Of a DNA stretch of 64,000 bases, positions 11,915 to 23,405 are shown one piece after another. The notes under the pieces are model-generated. The model ran no database searches. It was given only the letters and a program-made list of their open reading frames with translations, and was not told the DNA's origin. The DNA is from Centroberyx gerrardi. Taxonomy: Eukaryota; Chordata; Actinopteri; Beryciformes; Berycidae. Positions within the stretch are counted from its first letter, which is position 1, and the number at the start of each line of letters is the position of its first letter. The position numbers were made by a program, and so were the translations under genes. The stretch lies in assembly GCF_048128805.1 (NCBI RefSeq), contig NC_136019.1, positions 15,937,881 to 16,001,880 of the forward strand. The letters are read 5' to 3'.

Positions 11915-14000
11915 TTGCAGCCCGCGGGGAGCTCCACCGGGTGGCAGTAGTGGGCCAGAACACCACCTTACTGCAGGAGATCCCTCTGTTCACCGCCCAG
12001 GAACCTGTTAACAATATACTCCTGCACAAGGTAGAGCACGTGCACACCCACACACACACATTAGCTTTCAAAATCCGTAATATCCCAAAACATCAATTCA
12101 CTTTTCTTACTCATTCTGTCTTTTCTCTCCCTGTTTGGCTCCTCCCCTCCCTGTCCGCTCCAGGGCCAGGCTCTGGTGGGCACCCCCCTGTCTCTGGCGC
12201 GGGTCCAGGCTGAAGGCTGCGCTCTGTATCCCAGCTGTGAGGTGTGTGCCAGAGCCAGAGGGCTGGGCTGTGTGTGGAGCGCCAAGGAAGAAGCCTGCAG
12301 GCCCACCTTAGCTGAGTGAGTACAACAGGCATATTACTGAGAACTGGAAGACACCTGAGCGTGAAAATCAAAGGCAAACAGCGATATTTCATAGGGATTT
12401 AGTGGAAACCGAGTCAAAACAAGTGACGTGTGAAACCCTCTAACCGAGAATCCAACCCCCACCCGAACAGCCACATCATCACTCACACACACACATACTG
12501 TCCTGTATATTTACATACATACATTTGTCAAGGGAGGCACCAAGGAAAGATCTGTGTGTACTAGAACATGCTGATACAAAGATATGGCTTTGTCTCTGTC
12601 TCTGTCCAGGCCAGGCCCGGGTGACATAGTGGAGGACGCCTTGAGGAGGTGTGAAAGCGGAGAGGGTAAGTTCCTCCCAGTTTGTATCCTTCTTTTTTCA
12701 CTCTTAGTTTCAGGCCAGTGTAATATGATGTCTGTCTCTATTTGTCTGTCCTTTGTCTCCCCTCTCATTGTCCTGCTCTCCTCCCTCCAGGGCGTTGCTC
12801 CCCCTCCATCAGGGAGCTTCGAGTGTCCGTGGGTCTGCGTCTCCTGCTGCCATGCGTCCAGGTGTCGCCCAGGCCCTGTAGCTGGGAGCACCCTCCTCAC
12901 AGACACACCAGGCAGCACCACTCCGACCTGGAGGTGACTGTCACCCACGACAACCTGGGAACCTACATCTGCACATGCCAGGTACCGAGGCTGGACAAAC
13001 AGCAAAAATCAGATGCAGTGGATTTTTCAAAATGTTCGTTTTTTGTCCACATTGCAGCCGCTCCCAGTTGACTTTAATGTAAAAAAGGTGCTGGCAGATT
13101 GTAAAAAGCGGAACAGTGAACATGGCCTTCATCAAGTCAAGTTTATATAGAAGCTAACAAACAAAAGCTTACAAAGCTTAACAAACAGATTAGTCACAAA
13201 TGCTTTACAGCGCAACATGATTACAGATAAAAACAACTGTCTCCCTTCCTCTTCTCTCCCCTCTCCTCTCTCTACTCCAGGAGGCGGGGCCAGGCATCAG
13301 AGACCCCTCCCCCTGCCGCAGAGCAGCCTATCAGCTGACACTAGAGGACCCCAGTGCAGGAGGAGCGGTGGCAACGGGTGGAGGTCGCCACGTGCTGGCC
13401 ATCTACATCCTCTGCTTCACCCTGGGCGTCCTGATTGGTATTTTCCTCCTCTACTTCATGATCCGTCGGCGTGGTATCGGCCGTCAGGGCCACCACCTGC
13501 CGGATCATTCGCTGTCGTCAGAGAAGGGGCGGGACTTGCTGGGTTCCTCGGCCACGCCCCAGTCCCCTAGCAGCGCCAGTCTGCTGTCTGAGGGATTCCC
13601 GTTGACAGAAAAACGCAACGGGACGACGACGACAACCACGACCACGACGCTCCTCAGTAACCAGGGTAATGGCGGTCACCTGATCCACAGCAGCAACAGT
13701 AACTCCAGCAACGGCCACGGGAACGCCGTCTATGCCAACTCCAACTGCAACACGAGCAGCGGAGGGCTGAAGTTCTCCGCGGAAATTTTGGCAGCAGACC
13801 TGCTGGACGGAAGGACGGGGGAGAGGGACAGGGGGAGGTCCGAGGGAGGAGAGAGGGAGCTGGGAGAAGGAGATGAGGAGGACGAAGGGCTGGGGGACGG
13901 GCTAGGGGACGGGATGAAAGGACTCGAGGAGGAGCTAGCCACCTTTCCCATGTTTAAGTCATCGGCGCCACTGGCTAAGTGTGAGGAGAGTTCGATATGA
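1945..14000 (+). CDS. sema4f: Semaphorin 4F, 3' portion (14 coding exons)
   Basis: Class 4 semaphorins are transmembrane guidance and synaptic ligands that bind plexins through the sema domain. Exons with consensus GT-AG borders and continuous phase: 1945-2096, 2815-2874, 7227-7325, 8378-8489, 8716-8835, 9032-9186, 9904-10085, 10681-10822, 11058-11271, 11921-12030, 12164-12315, 12610-12665, 12791-12981, 13281-14000; together 820 codons plus stop. The sema domain fills about residues 1-450 ([39 protein letters not shown]), a cysteine-rich PSI domain follows (about 467-500), then a short Ig-like domain (about 515-580), one membrane helix (about 619-642) and a roughly 180-residue tail. The tail contains a Thr run, Asn/Ser-rich and acidic stretches and ends [11 protein letters not shown], a class I PDZ ligand. 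That end and the segment [13 protein letters not shown] match remembered mammalian SEMA4F rather than 4A, 4B, 4C, 4D or 4G. The signal peptide exon is missing, so the gene starts left of the window; the ATG at 1956 is internal. Confidence 0.93.
3622..3805. repeat. GT microsatellites in sema4f intron 2
   Basis: Two long GT arrays, at about 3622-3662 and 3741-3805, separated by unique sequence. Further GT/GA compound arrays lie at 4851-4918, 6391-6423, 6500-6541 and 6641-6681 in the same intron. Confidence 0.9.
4501..4920. repeat. Purine-rich tract in sema4f intron 2
   Basis: About 420 bases in which the + strand is strongly biased to A and G (GGGAGGGAGCGAGGGAAGGA-type runs, then GA dinucleotides), ending in a GT then GA compound microsatellite. 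No gene. Confidence 0.7.
5731..5965. repeat. Intronic duplicated segment, copy A (sema4f intron 2)
   Basis: This stretch is clearly related to 7915-8130 in the next intron. Both begin just after a CA microsatellite, share GGTGGGAGTG..CTTTATTTCCAGCAGGT and a block running from GGAGAGCATGATTACACTC through TTTAAATATGAATAGGTTA, and end in a GAATA pentamer run. It may be a dispersed repeat or a local duplication; no coding potential. Confidence 0.8.
7477..7898. repeat. Cluster of long CA arrays in sema4f intron 3
   Basis: Three CA arrays at about 7477-7546, 7687-7764 and 7834-7898 lie within 420 bp, shortly after exon 7227-7325. The intervening sequence is unique. Confidence 0.9.
7915..8130. repeat. 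Intronic duplicated segment, copy B (sema4f intron 3)
   Basis: Second copy of the segment at 5731-5965, in the same orientation, lying about 250 bp before exon 8378-8489. The AT-rich core with the motif TTTAAATATGAATAGGTTA is the best preserved part. Confidence 0.8.
10956..10987 (+). pseudogene. Ghost copy of the start of a sema4f exon
   Basis: A 32-base stretch in the intron repeats the acceptor and first 29 bases of the exon that starts at 11058 (compare 11055-11086), 99 bp upstream. Twenty-three of 32 bases match, and eight of the nine differences are transitions with A/T in the ghost and G/C in the real exon. The reading frame still gives LNSALKVKG against LNSALKAEG. It lacks a donor and is probably not spliced in. 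Confidence 0.5.
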
Positions 14001-15160
14001 ACCAAAACGATGTCATTCACAGTATGAAAACGTGGGATAAATAAACCATTGGTCCCGCCGTTTTGCATCTCCCAAATAAATTAAACTGAATGCTTACTAG
14101 GAGGGATGCCAAACAGCTGCCTCAAAATGCCTTTGGATGGGAGCTGTGGAATGAAGAGAGAGACTATTAAGAGAAATATAAGAAATATATGAGAGGTTTA
14201 TGCCTAAGCATGCGAGAGAAAGACGGGCGGAAGCTCGCATAAGTCGCTGAGACTGGAATGAATATGGAGAGGAACTACGAGAGACCCAAGAGAATTATGA
14301 CACAGAAAACATTTTACTTATTGCAAGTCACTCGGGATGAGAGCGCCTGCTAAACGAGTCAAACGTAAATGTAAAATGTCATGTAAATATAAACAGTCTG
14401 ACCTGAACTTGACTGGAATATGGAACTGAGCGTGCCGTGGGGGAGATCTGAAGGAGAGCGCAAGTAAAATCTTACCTAGAATCAAAGATGAAATGCCTAC
14501 ACTTGTAGACATGGAAAAGCCATATTGTCTTTCTCCTAATCTATTATTGTTTGCCCTCTCATTCTCTTCTCCTCGTCGCACTGCAAACAAAAAGTGCACT
14601 TTGAATCTATGACCACTTCTCTCTATCTCTATCTCTCTCTCTCTCTTTCTCTCTCTGACACACCACTTAAACACACAACCCCAAGTCCCAGTCCTCCATG
14701 GATCCAAAGGTGCCAAGGGACCACTGAGCCATATGCTGCCCAGACAGACTGCACCAGTCCTGGGCCTGACACAGAGAGAGGTCACCCTCTGAGACTAAAG
14801 AACCCTAAATTCACCGCAGAGCTTTCAGATGGACTACAGCGTCCATGACCGGGCTGTCACTGCCCACGCTGCCACAGCGGTCAAGAGGATGATAGGCTTC
14901 TCGTCACCTATCGGATTAGAATCAATGTGGGAAGCCGTGGATGCACTGCATGCAAACAGTCCACAACTGCAAAGATCTGTTGGTGTTGATATTCATAGTC
15001 ACTGGGAAAGAAAGCAAATGATTTTCTCACAGAACGGACCTTGCCAGACGCACAGCCACCGTCGCCTCGTTTTACGACCGAGGACTTCAAAATATAAAAA
15101 AAATGTCTTGTATTGTTTTTGTCATGTTGTTTTGTAATAAAGCCTGAAAATGTTACTGTA
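14001..15160 (+). other. sema4f 3' UTR (inferred)
   Basis: No splice-supported coding sequence follows the sema4f stop. AATAAA occurs at 14040-14045, close to the stop, and again at 15136-15141 followed by a T/G-containing stretch. The second is the more convincing end of a long 3' UTR. The 102-codon frame at 14829-15137 inside it has no recognisable domain and is treated as chance. Confidence 0.55.
15136..15141 (+). terminator. Candidate polyadenylation signal of sema4f
   Basis: AATAAA in the context TTTTGTAATAAAGCCTG, 1.1 kb after the sema4f stop. An earlier AATAAA at 14040-14045 could serve a short 3' UTR form. Confidence 0.5.
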
Positions 15161-15367
15161 AACCTGGTATCACTGTTCCTATACTGGACTGAGGATGTCT
15201 GCTAGTTGGACCTGGGCAAAACCTGGATGTGAAAAATAGTTCAAGGGTTTGAAAATCATGGGGTGCGCTTGTTTTGACTCCCCAGACTATGGATCAATCC
15301 TGTAAGTAGATTCCGCACATCACTTGGAATATACGCTAAAACATAAAGCAAGTGGTGTCCCTTGTGT

Positions 15368-15400
<33 letters not shown>

Positions 15401-17984
15401 GTTGGGGCGGGGGGTTGTCTGTGGGTGGTGTGAGTGTGTGCACTTTTCAAATTATGAAATATATTGATTATCCTTCTATAATCTACTGTTTTGTCCACGT
15501 CCACTTGTAGTTTCACCATTGATGTCAGTTTTGAAGCGTATCCCACTGCCACAGGAGCTATTCTATATTCATTGGGGTTTCTTAAACTAAGGTTCAGGAT
15601 GCAAAAGGAGACACACAGGCATGTTTCTATGTGCCCAGATGTCAATAAGATTATCCTGTCTGAATGTGCAGAGGCCCCAGACTGAGGCTAAATTTGAAGA
15701 GTCCAAGCTAAAATACCTGAGGTTCATCATTCAATAGCTCCAGTCTGTGTTACTGAATTGTATTATTTTAAAAAGTTTTCTAACTTGTTTTAGTTTTTGT
15801 GATTAATCATGAGGAGTAGGGGTTCCTTTTTTTCAAATGGATATCTGATTTTGGAACGAAACTCTTCATTAACTCATTTTGTGTCCTGCACTGAAAATGT
15901 TTAAGAACCCACCACATCCAGTACAGCACCTGAAAGCAACTGGAAACAGCACTAACACTTGGTGTTCCATGTCTGAGTGACAAACACCTACAATCAGTGG
16001 TCTTTCCTTCACATTGTGGACTGTGTGTCTTATTTGAATGAGCAAGACTATAACATTTTACACGTTCCTATCTTTTTCGTCTAAGAATGAATGCTAAGAA
16101 TGAAGTAATGCATCGGTAATCCAAAGCGTAGCAGCAGGGTACAGATGGATGGGAGACGGAGGGAAAGGGGGGGGGGGGGTGCTGTCTATACAAACAACAG
16201 TTAAGAATGAAATGAAATAGCTTTGCACCAACAACATCCGCTCATATTTATTAGTATTCAGGATGTGTCTTAATGAAGGAGGGTTGTATGTGATACAGAC
16301 TGTTAACTTTCTATGATGTACGCATTATATTAAGTATGGATATGAAACTAGAGATTCATCGCTATTGTACGTGGCAACTGTTTCTGCACTGCTCTCTTTC
16401 AACTCCCTTTTAGAGAGTGATAAATTTTTTTTGTGACATTGCAGATGAGCATCACTCTCGGTAACATGAACATGAGTTAGAAATCAAACCAAATATTTCC
16501 TGGCAGCAAGGCGCTCCTGTAGGATTAATGCTGAAGCAACTCCAAATCCAAATTTTACACATAGGGGTGTCCCTTCTCTCCTTGCTGTTACAAGGGGGAG
16601 ACAAAGAAGGAATCATTTTCTCGAAGCATTAAGCCTTGTCTTCTTTCTCTTCCTTTTGTTCATTCTGCTGTGATTGGATCAAAGATGTTTGGTTTGCTTG
16701 AAATCTTCTTTCCCTCTTGAGTGAAATATCCAAATTGTAAACAATGGTACGCAGATGGGATTACCTTCTTCAGGCCCTCCCTAGCTCTCTCACTCTTTTT
16801 CCCAATATCTCATCAATTTGACGTGTTGCCACCACAGTGACTATAAGTATCCAACATTGTACAGTGCAGATATGTTTGAATTTGAAGGTTTTTATTTTTA
16901 TAATTTATAAATCCTGATGATTTACTTTGCTATGTAAACCTATCCTGGAGCTTTTTGCGTCTTGTGTGTGAGTGTGCGTGGGTGTGTGAGTGTGTGTCTG
17001 TGTGTGTGTACAAGGATGCTTTCTGTAAATAATAAAAGCTACCTACCTCCTACAAAGTGTTTCTATGTTGTGTTACTCACAGCTGATTTACAGAATATAG
17101 ATGCACTCTACAGAGGGATAGAAAACATTCTGTCAGTTGCATATGGATGAGCAGAAAGCTTTCAAATGTCAAGTAGGAGAAGGGCAGGAGACAATATCTT
17201 TATTGAATTCATTAATTCAATTTATTTAAACTATCAACGGCATCCATTTATTTCTCAGATGAGAAAATCTATCATTTGTTTCAGAAGGAAAGACAAGCTA
17301 CAGTGTTCCCACTCATCACATTCCACACAATGTGGAAAATGAAAGTTAGGTTCAGACTATAACTTTTTGAACAAATAAAAAGTAGGCATTGTTAAACAAA
17401 TATACATTATTAAATAAATGACAAAATCTAGTGAGTAAACAGGCAGTGGCAGTCGAAGTGTCTGAGTAACGTGTCTGAAAACTGTTCAGTACACACAATC
17501 AGCATGCTGAGTGAGAAAAATATCAGCATGCTACATAAAAAAATCTGAACATTAAGGCTTGAGGTTTCTCATCCATTTGATGCTTAATAAATGATCATGT
17601 TCACAAGCATTTTCTCATACATTCATCCCCCCAGTGGTGATGGGAAATGGGTTTAAAATTACATATCTCACTACGTAAGGCATTATTTTCATTGGATTCC
17701 CAGTCTAGATGTGTGCGACGTAGTGTAAAAAAGAGTTGAGCAGAAAAACAAAAAAAGCACACAAATGTATGAATACAAATGTCACATAATTACATAATTA
17801 GAAATTATAATTAGACACAATCACATAATTAGTTAAAATTCTTGTCATTCCCGATTGAAACTAAGCCAGTCATTATTTGACTTTGCCTCATCATTTCCAG
17901 TCAGACACCTTAATGTTTGCTCTTAGCTCAGTGGTAAATATCTTGGGGTGGGGAGACTGGAGTTGTCCAAATCGTGACTTCATG
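15161..17984. other. Intergenic region between sema4f and the sulfotransferase gene
   Basis: No exon recognised. Contains a GT array at 15363-15400, a G homopolymer at about 16168-16178 and AT-rich unique sequence. The part nearest 17984 is probably the 3' UTR of the - strand sulfotransferase gene. Confidence 0.5.
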
Positions 17985-20689
17985 TCACTCATTAAGCAAT
18001 GCGTCTGGTTTCGTATAGCCAAAGAGCTTGAAGTCCACCTCGTAGAGCTTGTACAGCTTCCTCCTGGCCTCTAGGGGCACTGTTCTGAACCAGTCCCACA
18101 CCCAACCAGGGGATGTCATGTTGTCGTAGGAAGGAGGGAACTTTATGTCGTCCTGCAGCTTCAAGATCCTGAGCAGCTGTTCAGCATCCGCCTGCAGAGT
18201 CTCCTGATGGCCCACGAAATCATACCTGAGGATCAAAGGTCAGTGAGAAAAACACAATTCTTCATTCCATAATATTTATATACCAGGCACCACATGTATG
18301 ACTTTGTGTGGGTTATGTTTTGTCCAATGCCTTTATTGTGCAGAAAAAACATGGGCCCAGTCTCACAGCTTATTATGACAATCACTAGAACAAGTGACAC
18401 AAAATGGCTATCAAATATCTCAATAATAGACAAAGATGCCAAATGATGGTCTGAGGTGGTAACTCATAGCAAGACCATTGTCCTACCATTGTCCTGTAAG
18501 TGAATTTAAAAGTGCTACATGTAGCATTTAAACATCAATTGGTCATTGTCAAATTAACTGTGATATTTACAAATGAGGCTGACGATTGGTAGCTTCTATG
18601 TCACACCAGTGGTATCAATAAGACCGCATTTCCCATAAACCCTGTTGCTTCCCATCGCAAAGAGGATGTTAATGGGAAAATAGCGGCTTTCTTCCTGCTT
18701 TGTGCCATAAAGGAATCCAACAGATTTTCCATTAAATCAGACTTGGTGGTGCACGATGTACAATGCAGTGTAGAGGCCGGTAGAGGCTGCCAGTCTTCTC
18801 AGCAATGTATTGTTTGTTCACGGAAATAATACTTTTGTCTCATATTCAATTGGTAATGATTTATTGATGAATTTATTGTTTATTGACCCCAGCCCAGACA
18901 AAAACAGCCTTACTGTATCAGGCAGGGGTGGCACAGCCGGTGCATCTGCCTCCAGTGGGGTTCAAAGGGCACGTTCTTCTCCGTCTGCGGGTCCAGCAGG
19001 TACTGGATAAAGCTGTAGAAGGACGGGTGGAGGCCTGACGCAAACGCCTCGTCCACAGACTTCGGCGGTTCGGGCTGGCCGCCATAAAGACGCAGCATGT
19101 CACGGGCAAAGTTTAGGTAGTAGTACTCATTGTACCGCTGGAACTTGTCCCGGTAGGCGGAGATGAGACGGACAAATGGGTCCCGCACAAACAGGAACTT
19201 GGTGTAGTGCTTCAGCCTTACCTGAGGTCAGAAAACAGATCCGACGTCATCGGACTGAACCGTGTGCTTCAGATTAACTTTAGTGTAGTTCAGTAGGCAG
19301 TGTAATACTACATGTGGCACCAACACTGTTCTGATTAACTCAACTCCCAATGGGACTGCGCTTTCTAAAGATAGATGTTCTTAGGTTAAGGTGCTTTGAG
19401 TAAAAGTATCCACCAATTTGCCGATGATGCCGGTGTGTATGTGGCGGTGTATTGATAGCTGGAGGGGTTGCATACTGACAAGAAGGTGCTTATATTGAGA
19501 GTATTAGGCTGATAGGTACAGGTAGGCCTACTCTGACTCTAGGTCTAACGGCCCAGAACAAGAGGTGAGTATACTCTTTATACCTATGTGTACCATAAAG
19601 GAAACTTCTGATGTCATGTTATGAACGGACCTTCATTTCTATTCGAGGGAAGCTGTTAAGGAGAGTTAGCTGGTAGGGCATGTGGACCAAGTCACCAGAT
19701 ATGGACATGGGGTCTTGATATGGCTCGCTCTGGTTCAGGACAAACATAACCCTCTTCCAGTTGGTACATGCCACCTGTAGATAAAAAAAAAATTCCACAT
19801 AAATAAATGTCCGTTTTGCTGCTCTTTATCACCGATTGATAAAACACAACAGTGATTCGACCTATATCCAGTTCATGAAAGCTTTTACATTTGCTGTTCT
19901 AAACACCCGATGCCTGGTAGGTCTTTCCTGGGAAAAATCCTCTGCCGCACAGGAAGTGATGCATTTTATGCTTCCCGTTTGTAATAAACAGAAGAAGAAC
20001 CGGGTAGTTAGCATGAGCAGTGATAGCCACCATGGCTGAACAGACAAAAAAAAGCACCACCTATACCGAAACTCAGACTTCAGCAGAAAATCCAAGCAAA
20101 ATGACACCATGCCAACAGATTGTACACTGTATGTGTGTTGTGTGTATTCACGCCTACATCACCTTGGGAATGTAACAGTAGATGACGCCATGTTTCTCAT
20201 CCACTATGAGGTTCTCCAGCTCTTTGTCAGTCATGTCCTCTAAAATATGCTTCTTCTCTCCGTTGCCACCACACATCTCCCTTAGCAAGTGCTTTCTCTG
20301 TTCCTGCTGCTGCTGCTGATGCAGGTCCCCTGTAATAATAATAATAATAATAATAACTCAGAAGATCTATGATACTTTGCCGTAACAAAATGAATTCATT
20401 CTGTTTTAGGGTGGCTTTTCCCTTGAAGGGATTGGCAGTTAAGGGTGAAACCCAAAGGCCAAACACTTTTCCCTATTAAGGTAGAGATCTGAATTGTGTT
20501 ACGTCAAATGTAATCCATGGTAATCCAAAAGTAATCAGAGGCGAGGTCACAGCTCCTACAGTAGTTAATCTACTAAAATAATCGTAATTTCTTTTCCCAG
20601 GCAGTGTAGCAAAAAACAAACAAAACATTATTCAAACCACATCCGGTCTCAAACAGGAGCAGGATACACAACAGAAACAGTAAAAAATG

Positions 20690-20743
<54 letters not shown>

Positions 20744-20860
20744 GCACATATACATTTTACCTCTCTTTCTTTGTAACATGTCCCAGTGGTAAATGGACAG
20801 CATGATGAGAAACATGGATCCCAGGAGCCCAAGGATCGGTAATCTGTTGGATGCTCCCAT
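17985..20860 (-). CDS. Carbohydrate sulfotransferase 12-like (chondroitin/dermatan 4-O-sulfotransferase family)
   Basis: A Golgi type II membrane enzyme expected to move sulfate from PAPS to a GalNAc-containing glycan. Five exons on the - strand: 20860-20761, 20329-20163, 19774-19631, 19221-18914, 18225-17985, with consensus splice sites and continuous phase, giving 319 aa. The N-terminus has a short tail and one membrane segment (about residues 6-25), then a Gln-rich stem. The 5'-phosphosulfate-binding loop is PKVACTNWKR (about 88-97) and the 3'-phosphate site is RDPFVRLISAYRDKF (from residue 150). FIQYLLDPQTEK, LCHPCLIQYDFVG and the ending LYEVDFKLFGYTKP match remembered CHST12 better than CHST11, 13, 8 or 10. 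It is shorter than human CHST12 (about 414 aa), and that coding region is, as I recall, intronless, so this may be a fish-specific relative; no gene symbol is given. The ATG at 20858-20860 is chosen because it gives the signal anchor in phase. Confidence 0.88.
20693..20740. repeat. CA microsatellite in the first intron of the sulfotransferase gene
   Basis: About 24 AC units, 20 bp inside the intron after the first coding exon. Confidence 0.95.
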
Positions 20861-21382
20861 GGCAACTGGAGTTTCAAAAGGAGTCAGCCTTTGCTAATGA
20901 ACCAGGAATTACAGAAGTACATTGAATGTACAAAATATTAGGGACACTGAAGCTTTGAGACAATTGAGATTTGGATTGTGCAAAAGGTAAAAAAAAAGAT
21001 GTCCCTCATATTTTGTTCTGGAGGAGCTCCACAAGATATCTAAAGAAAACACATTAAACTCAATCAGCTCAAACCCAAGACTACCTCAAACTGAAGGAGA
21101 ACTGTTAAGAAGTAATTTTCATGTACCAGTTAAACTACTAATCTCTGTCTTTTGCTCTTTTTTCTTGTGGCTGTGGGAGAAATGCCTGTGCTACCTCCCC
21201 CTGCTCTTCTGACTGTGCTGGCTGACTACGGCTATCACAGAAAATTGCTAAACTGGAAGGTAGGATTTCCATACTTTATCAAATAAACCAGGATGAGCAG
21301 CTTATTGAGACATCAACCTAGATTCCTGACTCGGACGTTGCTCTCCCCTGGCATCCCCAAAGCAAAGCACCGAGATACCGCT

Positions 21383-21881
21383 CAGGGGCGGTTTTACCAT
21401 TAGGTAAAGGTAGGCGACTGCCTTGGGCCCCAGCAGCTAGAGGGCCCCCAAAAAAGACAAGAATAGAACTAATGTAAACTTATTTTTAATCAATATAAAA
21501 GAAAAAAACACCCCTCTTTTTGTTACAATAAATTATTTCAATCTTGAGCCATGGTCACCCACCCTAATCAGTCAGGCTATAGTGGGCTATTCCACTTCTA
21601 GTGCGATTAGTACTACTATTTTGTCACTATTTCGCTACTTTCGCTCATTTTCCTTGCCACTGCATCAGTAGCTGAGAGAGAAGTAACACCCAAAACAAAA
21701 AAGGCAAGCTACACAAATGTTGTAGAAAAACAACAAAAAGTGCCCTTGCATGCATAGTTTTCTCAGCCCCAACTTGATGGTAATATGTAGAAAGGATGGA
21801 TTAAAAAGGGAGATGGTTGGGATTCAGGGGGCCCCATGCTTGCCTTTGCCTAGGGCCCCCAAATCACTAAGTCCGCCCCTG
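21383..21881. mobile_element. Non-autonomous hAT-type transposon, 499 bp
   Basis: Short imperfect terminal inverted repeats (CAGGGGCGG at the left, CCGCCCCTG at the right) are flanked by a perfect 8-bp direct repeat ATACCGCT at 21375-21382 and 21882-21889. TIRs of this form with an 8-bp duplication are typical of hAT elements. Just inside both ends lie GGGCCCC-type sequences. No transposase is present. Confidence 0.85.
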
Positions 21882-22315
21882 ATACCGCTATCCAACGCCA
21901 AGTCAGCTGTGGATCCCTGGGACAAGCTTGGAGCTCGGCCCAAAACTGAAACGTGAATCCATGAGTCTATCCAGGCCCGTGCACAGACTTCTAAAGGGGC
22001 AGGTGCTCAGATGACAGAATGTGGGTCTTTCTCAAGGCAGCAGGCACCAACTGTAAGCCATTTTTTTTACTTTTCAGTAAAAAAAGGGCTGGGTTCAGTC
22101 AACTAGGGCTGGGTACCAAAGGTTGGTACTTTTTTGGCACTGACCAAATCAGGTTGGTGCCCAAGTTATACAAATTGTGTAATAATTTGCTATGCGAATA
22201 GGACTAGCAGATTCTAATTTTACATATATAGCTACTCTATATATTGATATTGATTGATAGTTGTAATTACAAGTATTTCTGGTTAATACCCTATTTTCCT
22301 TTTGATGTTAGAAAG

Positions 22316-22980
22316 CGGAGGTGGGATGTAACAAAGTAAAAATACTTCATTACTGTACTTAAGTAAGATTTTCAAGTATCTGTACTTTACTCAAGTTTTT
22401 CTTTCACTGAAGACTTTTTACTTTTACTCACTACATTTCAAAAGAAAAATCTGTACTTTCTACTCACTACATTTTCAAAACAGACTCATTACTCTCGGGA
22501 AATCATCAACTGATTTTCAAAAAAAAAGTTATTTTCAGTATCAGACGGCTTCCATCCCAGAAGCAGCTGATCAAGAGCCAAACGTGATTGGCTGCTTGTT
22601 CAGCAAAGCGACACCAAAAATTAGGGAAAGGGACAGAGAGAGAAGCACACAAAGAAGAGAGAAGCAACAAGAGAGAGAATTAATGTTCGTGAATTCAGCT
22701 GCTAGGGTTACTGTTAGTGATTTGAGCTGCAGACTTTTTCTCATCTGGGATTCAGAGGAACGCTCAACAGAGAACCAGTTTAGAACATTAGAAATGACTT
22801 TTTTAGAGAACGACTTTTACTTTTATACTTTAAGTAAATTTAAGTCCACATAGCTTACTTTTATACTTTGACTCGAGTAAAGGATTTGAAATGGTACTTC
22901 AACTTCTACCAGAGTATATTTTTAAATGAGTATTTGCACTTTTACTTGAGTAGGGAATTTGTGTACTTCTACCACCTCTG
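22316..22980. mobile_element. Non-autonomous hAT-type transposon, 665 bp
   Basis: Ends CGGAGGTGG and CCACCTCTG are inverted repeats. The flanks TTAGAAAG (22308-22315) and GTAGAAAG (22981-22988) match at seven of eight bases, as for an old hAT target duplication. The interior is rich in TACTTTTACTC-like units from both ends inward, a style familiar from teleost hAT MITEs. No long coding frame related to a transposase. Confidence 0.78.
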
Positions 22981-23035
22981 GTAGAAAGTAATTAGGATAA
23001 CAAGTCACCGATTTATTTAAGATTTTTCTTCATCG

Positions 23036-23253
23036 GTTGTAGGTAATTAAATCACATTAAGCCACATTAAGCTCAATCATTTCCATTCATTTTCATTTTC
23101 CATAGTTTTTTTTGACCAGGTTTACCACTAAATATTCACCACAGTATCTCCTTGTATCCCCCTGATGCCTGAATTATAGAAGATTTTTTCTATTTTGATT
23201 TTAGGTCATTTAGCCACATTAAGCCCTTGTTTTTCCCTAAATTCATACTTTGA
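23036..23253. repeat. Dispersed AT-rich repeat, copy 1
   Basis: Related to 31839-32110. Both contain CACATTAAG(C), CTCAATCATTTCCATTCATT, CCTTGTATCCCCCTGATGCC and TTTTAGGTCATT in the same order. Not coding. Confidence 0.75.
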
Positions 23254-23405
23254 TTGTTTTCATATGGATGTGTTAAAAATGGCTGCCACTCTTCTGCCTC
23301 TTCCCTGTGAGCTGTGAAACGTTAGCCCCGTTGGGGGCTCACCGCACAGGGAAGAGGCGTAGAAGAAGAGTGGCTGCCATTTTTAACACATCCATATGAA
23401 AACAA
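23254..23405. repeat. 152-bp foldback (long inverted repeat)
   Basis: The left arm (TTGTTTTCATATGGATGTG through GCCTCTTCCCTGTG) is repeated in reverse complement at the right, with only small indels, over about 55-58 bp. A 30-40-base loop contains a smaller AGCCCC/GGGGCT hairpin. It lies directly after the dispersed repeat at 23036-23253. Could be a foldback MITE or a hairpin RNA source. Confidence 0.85.
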
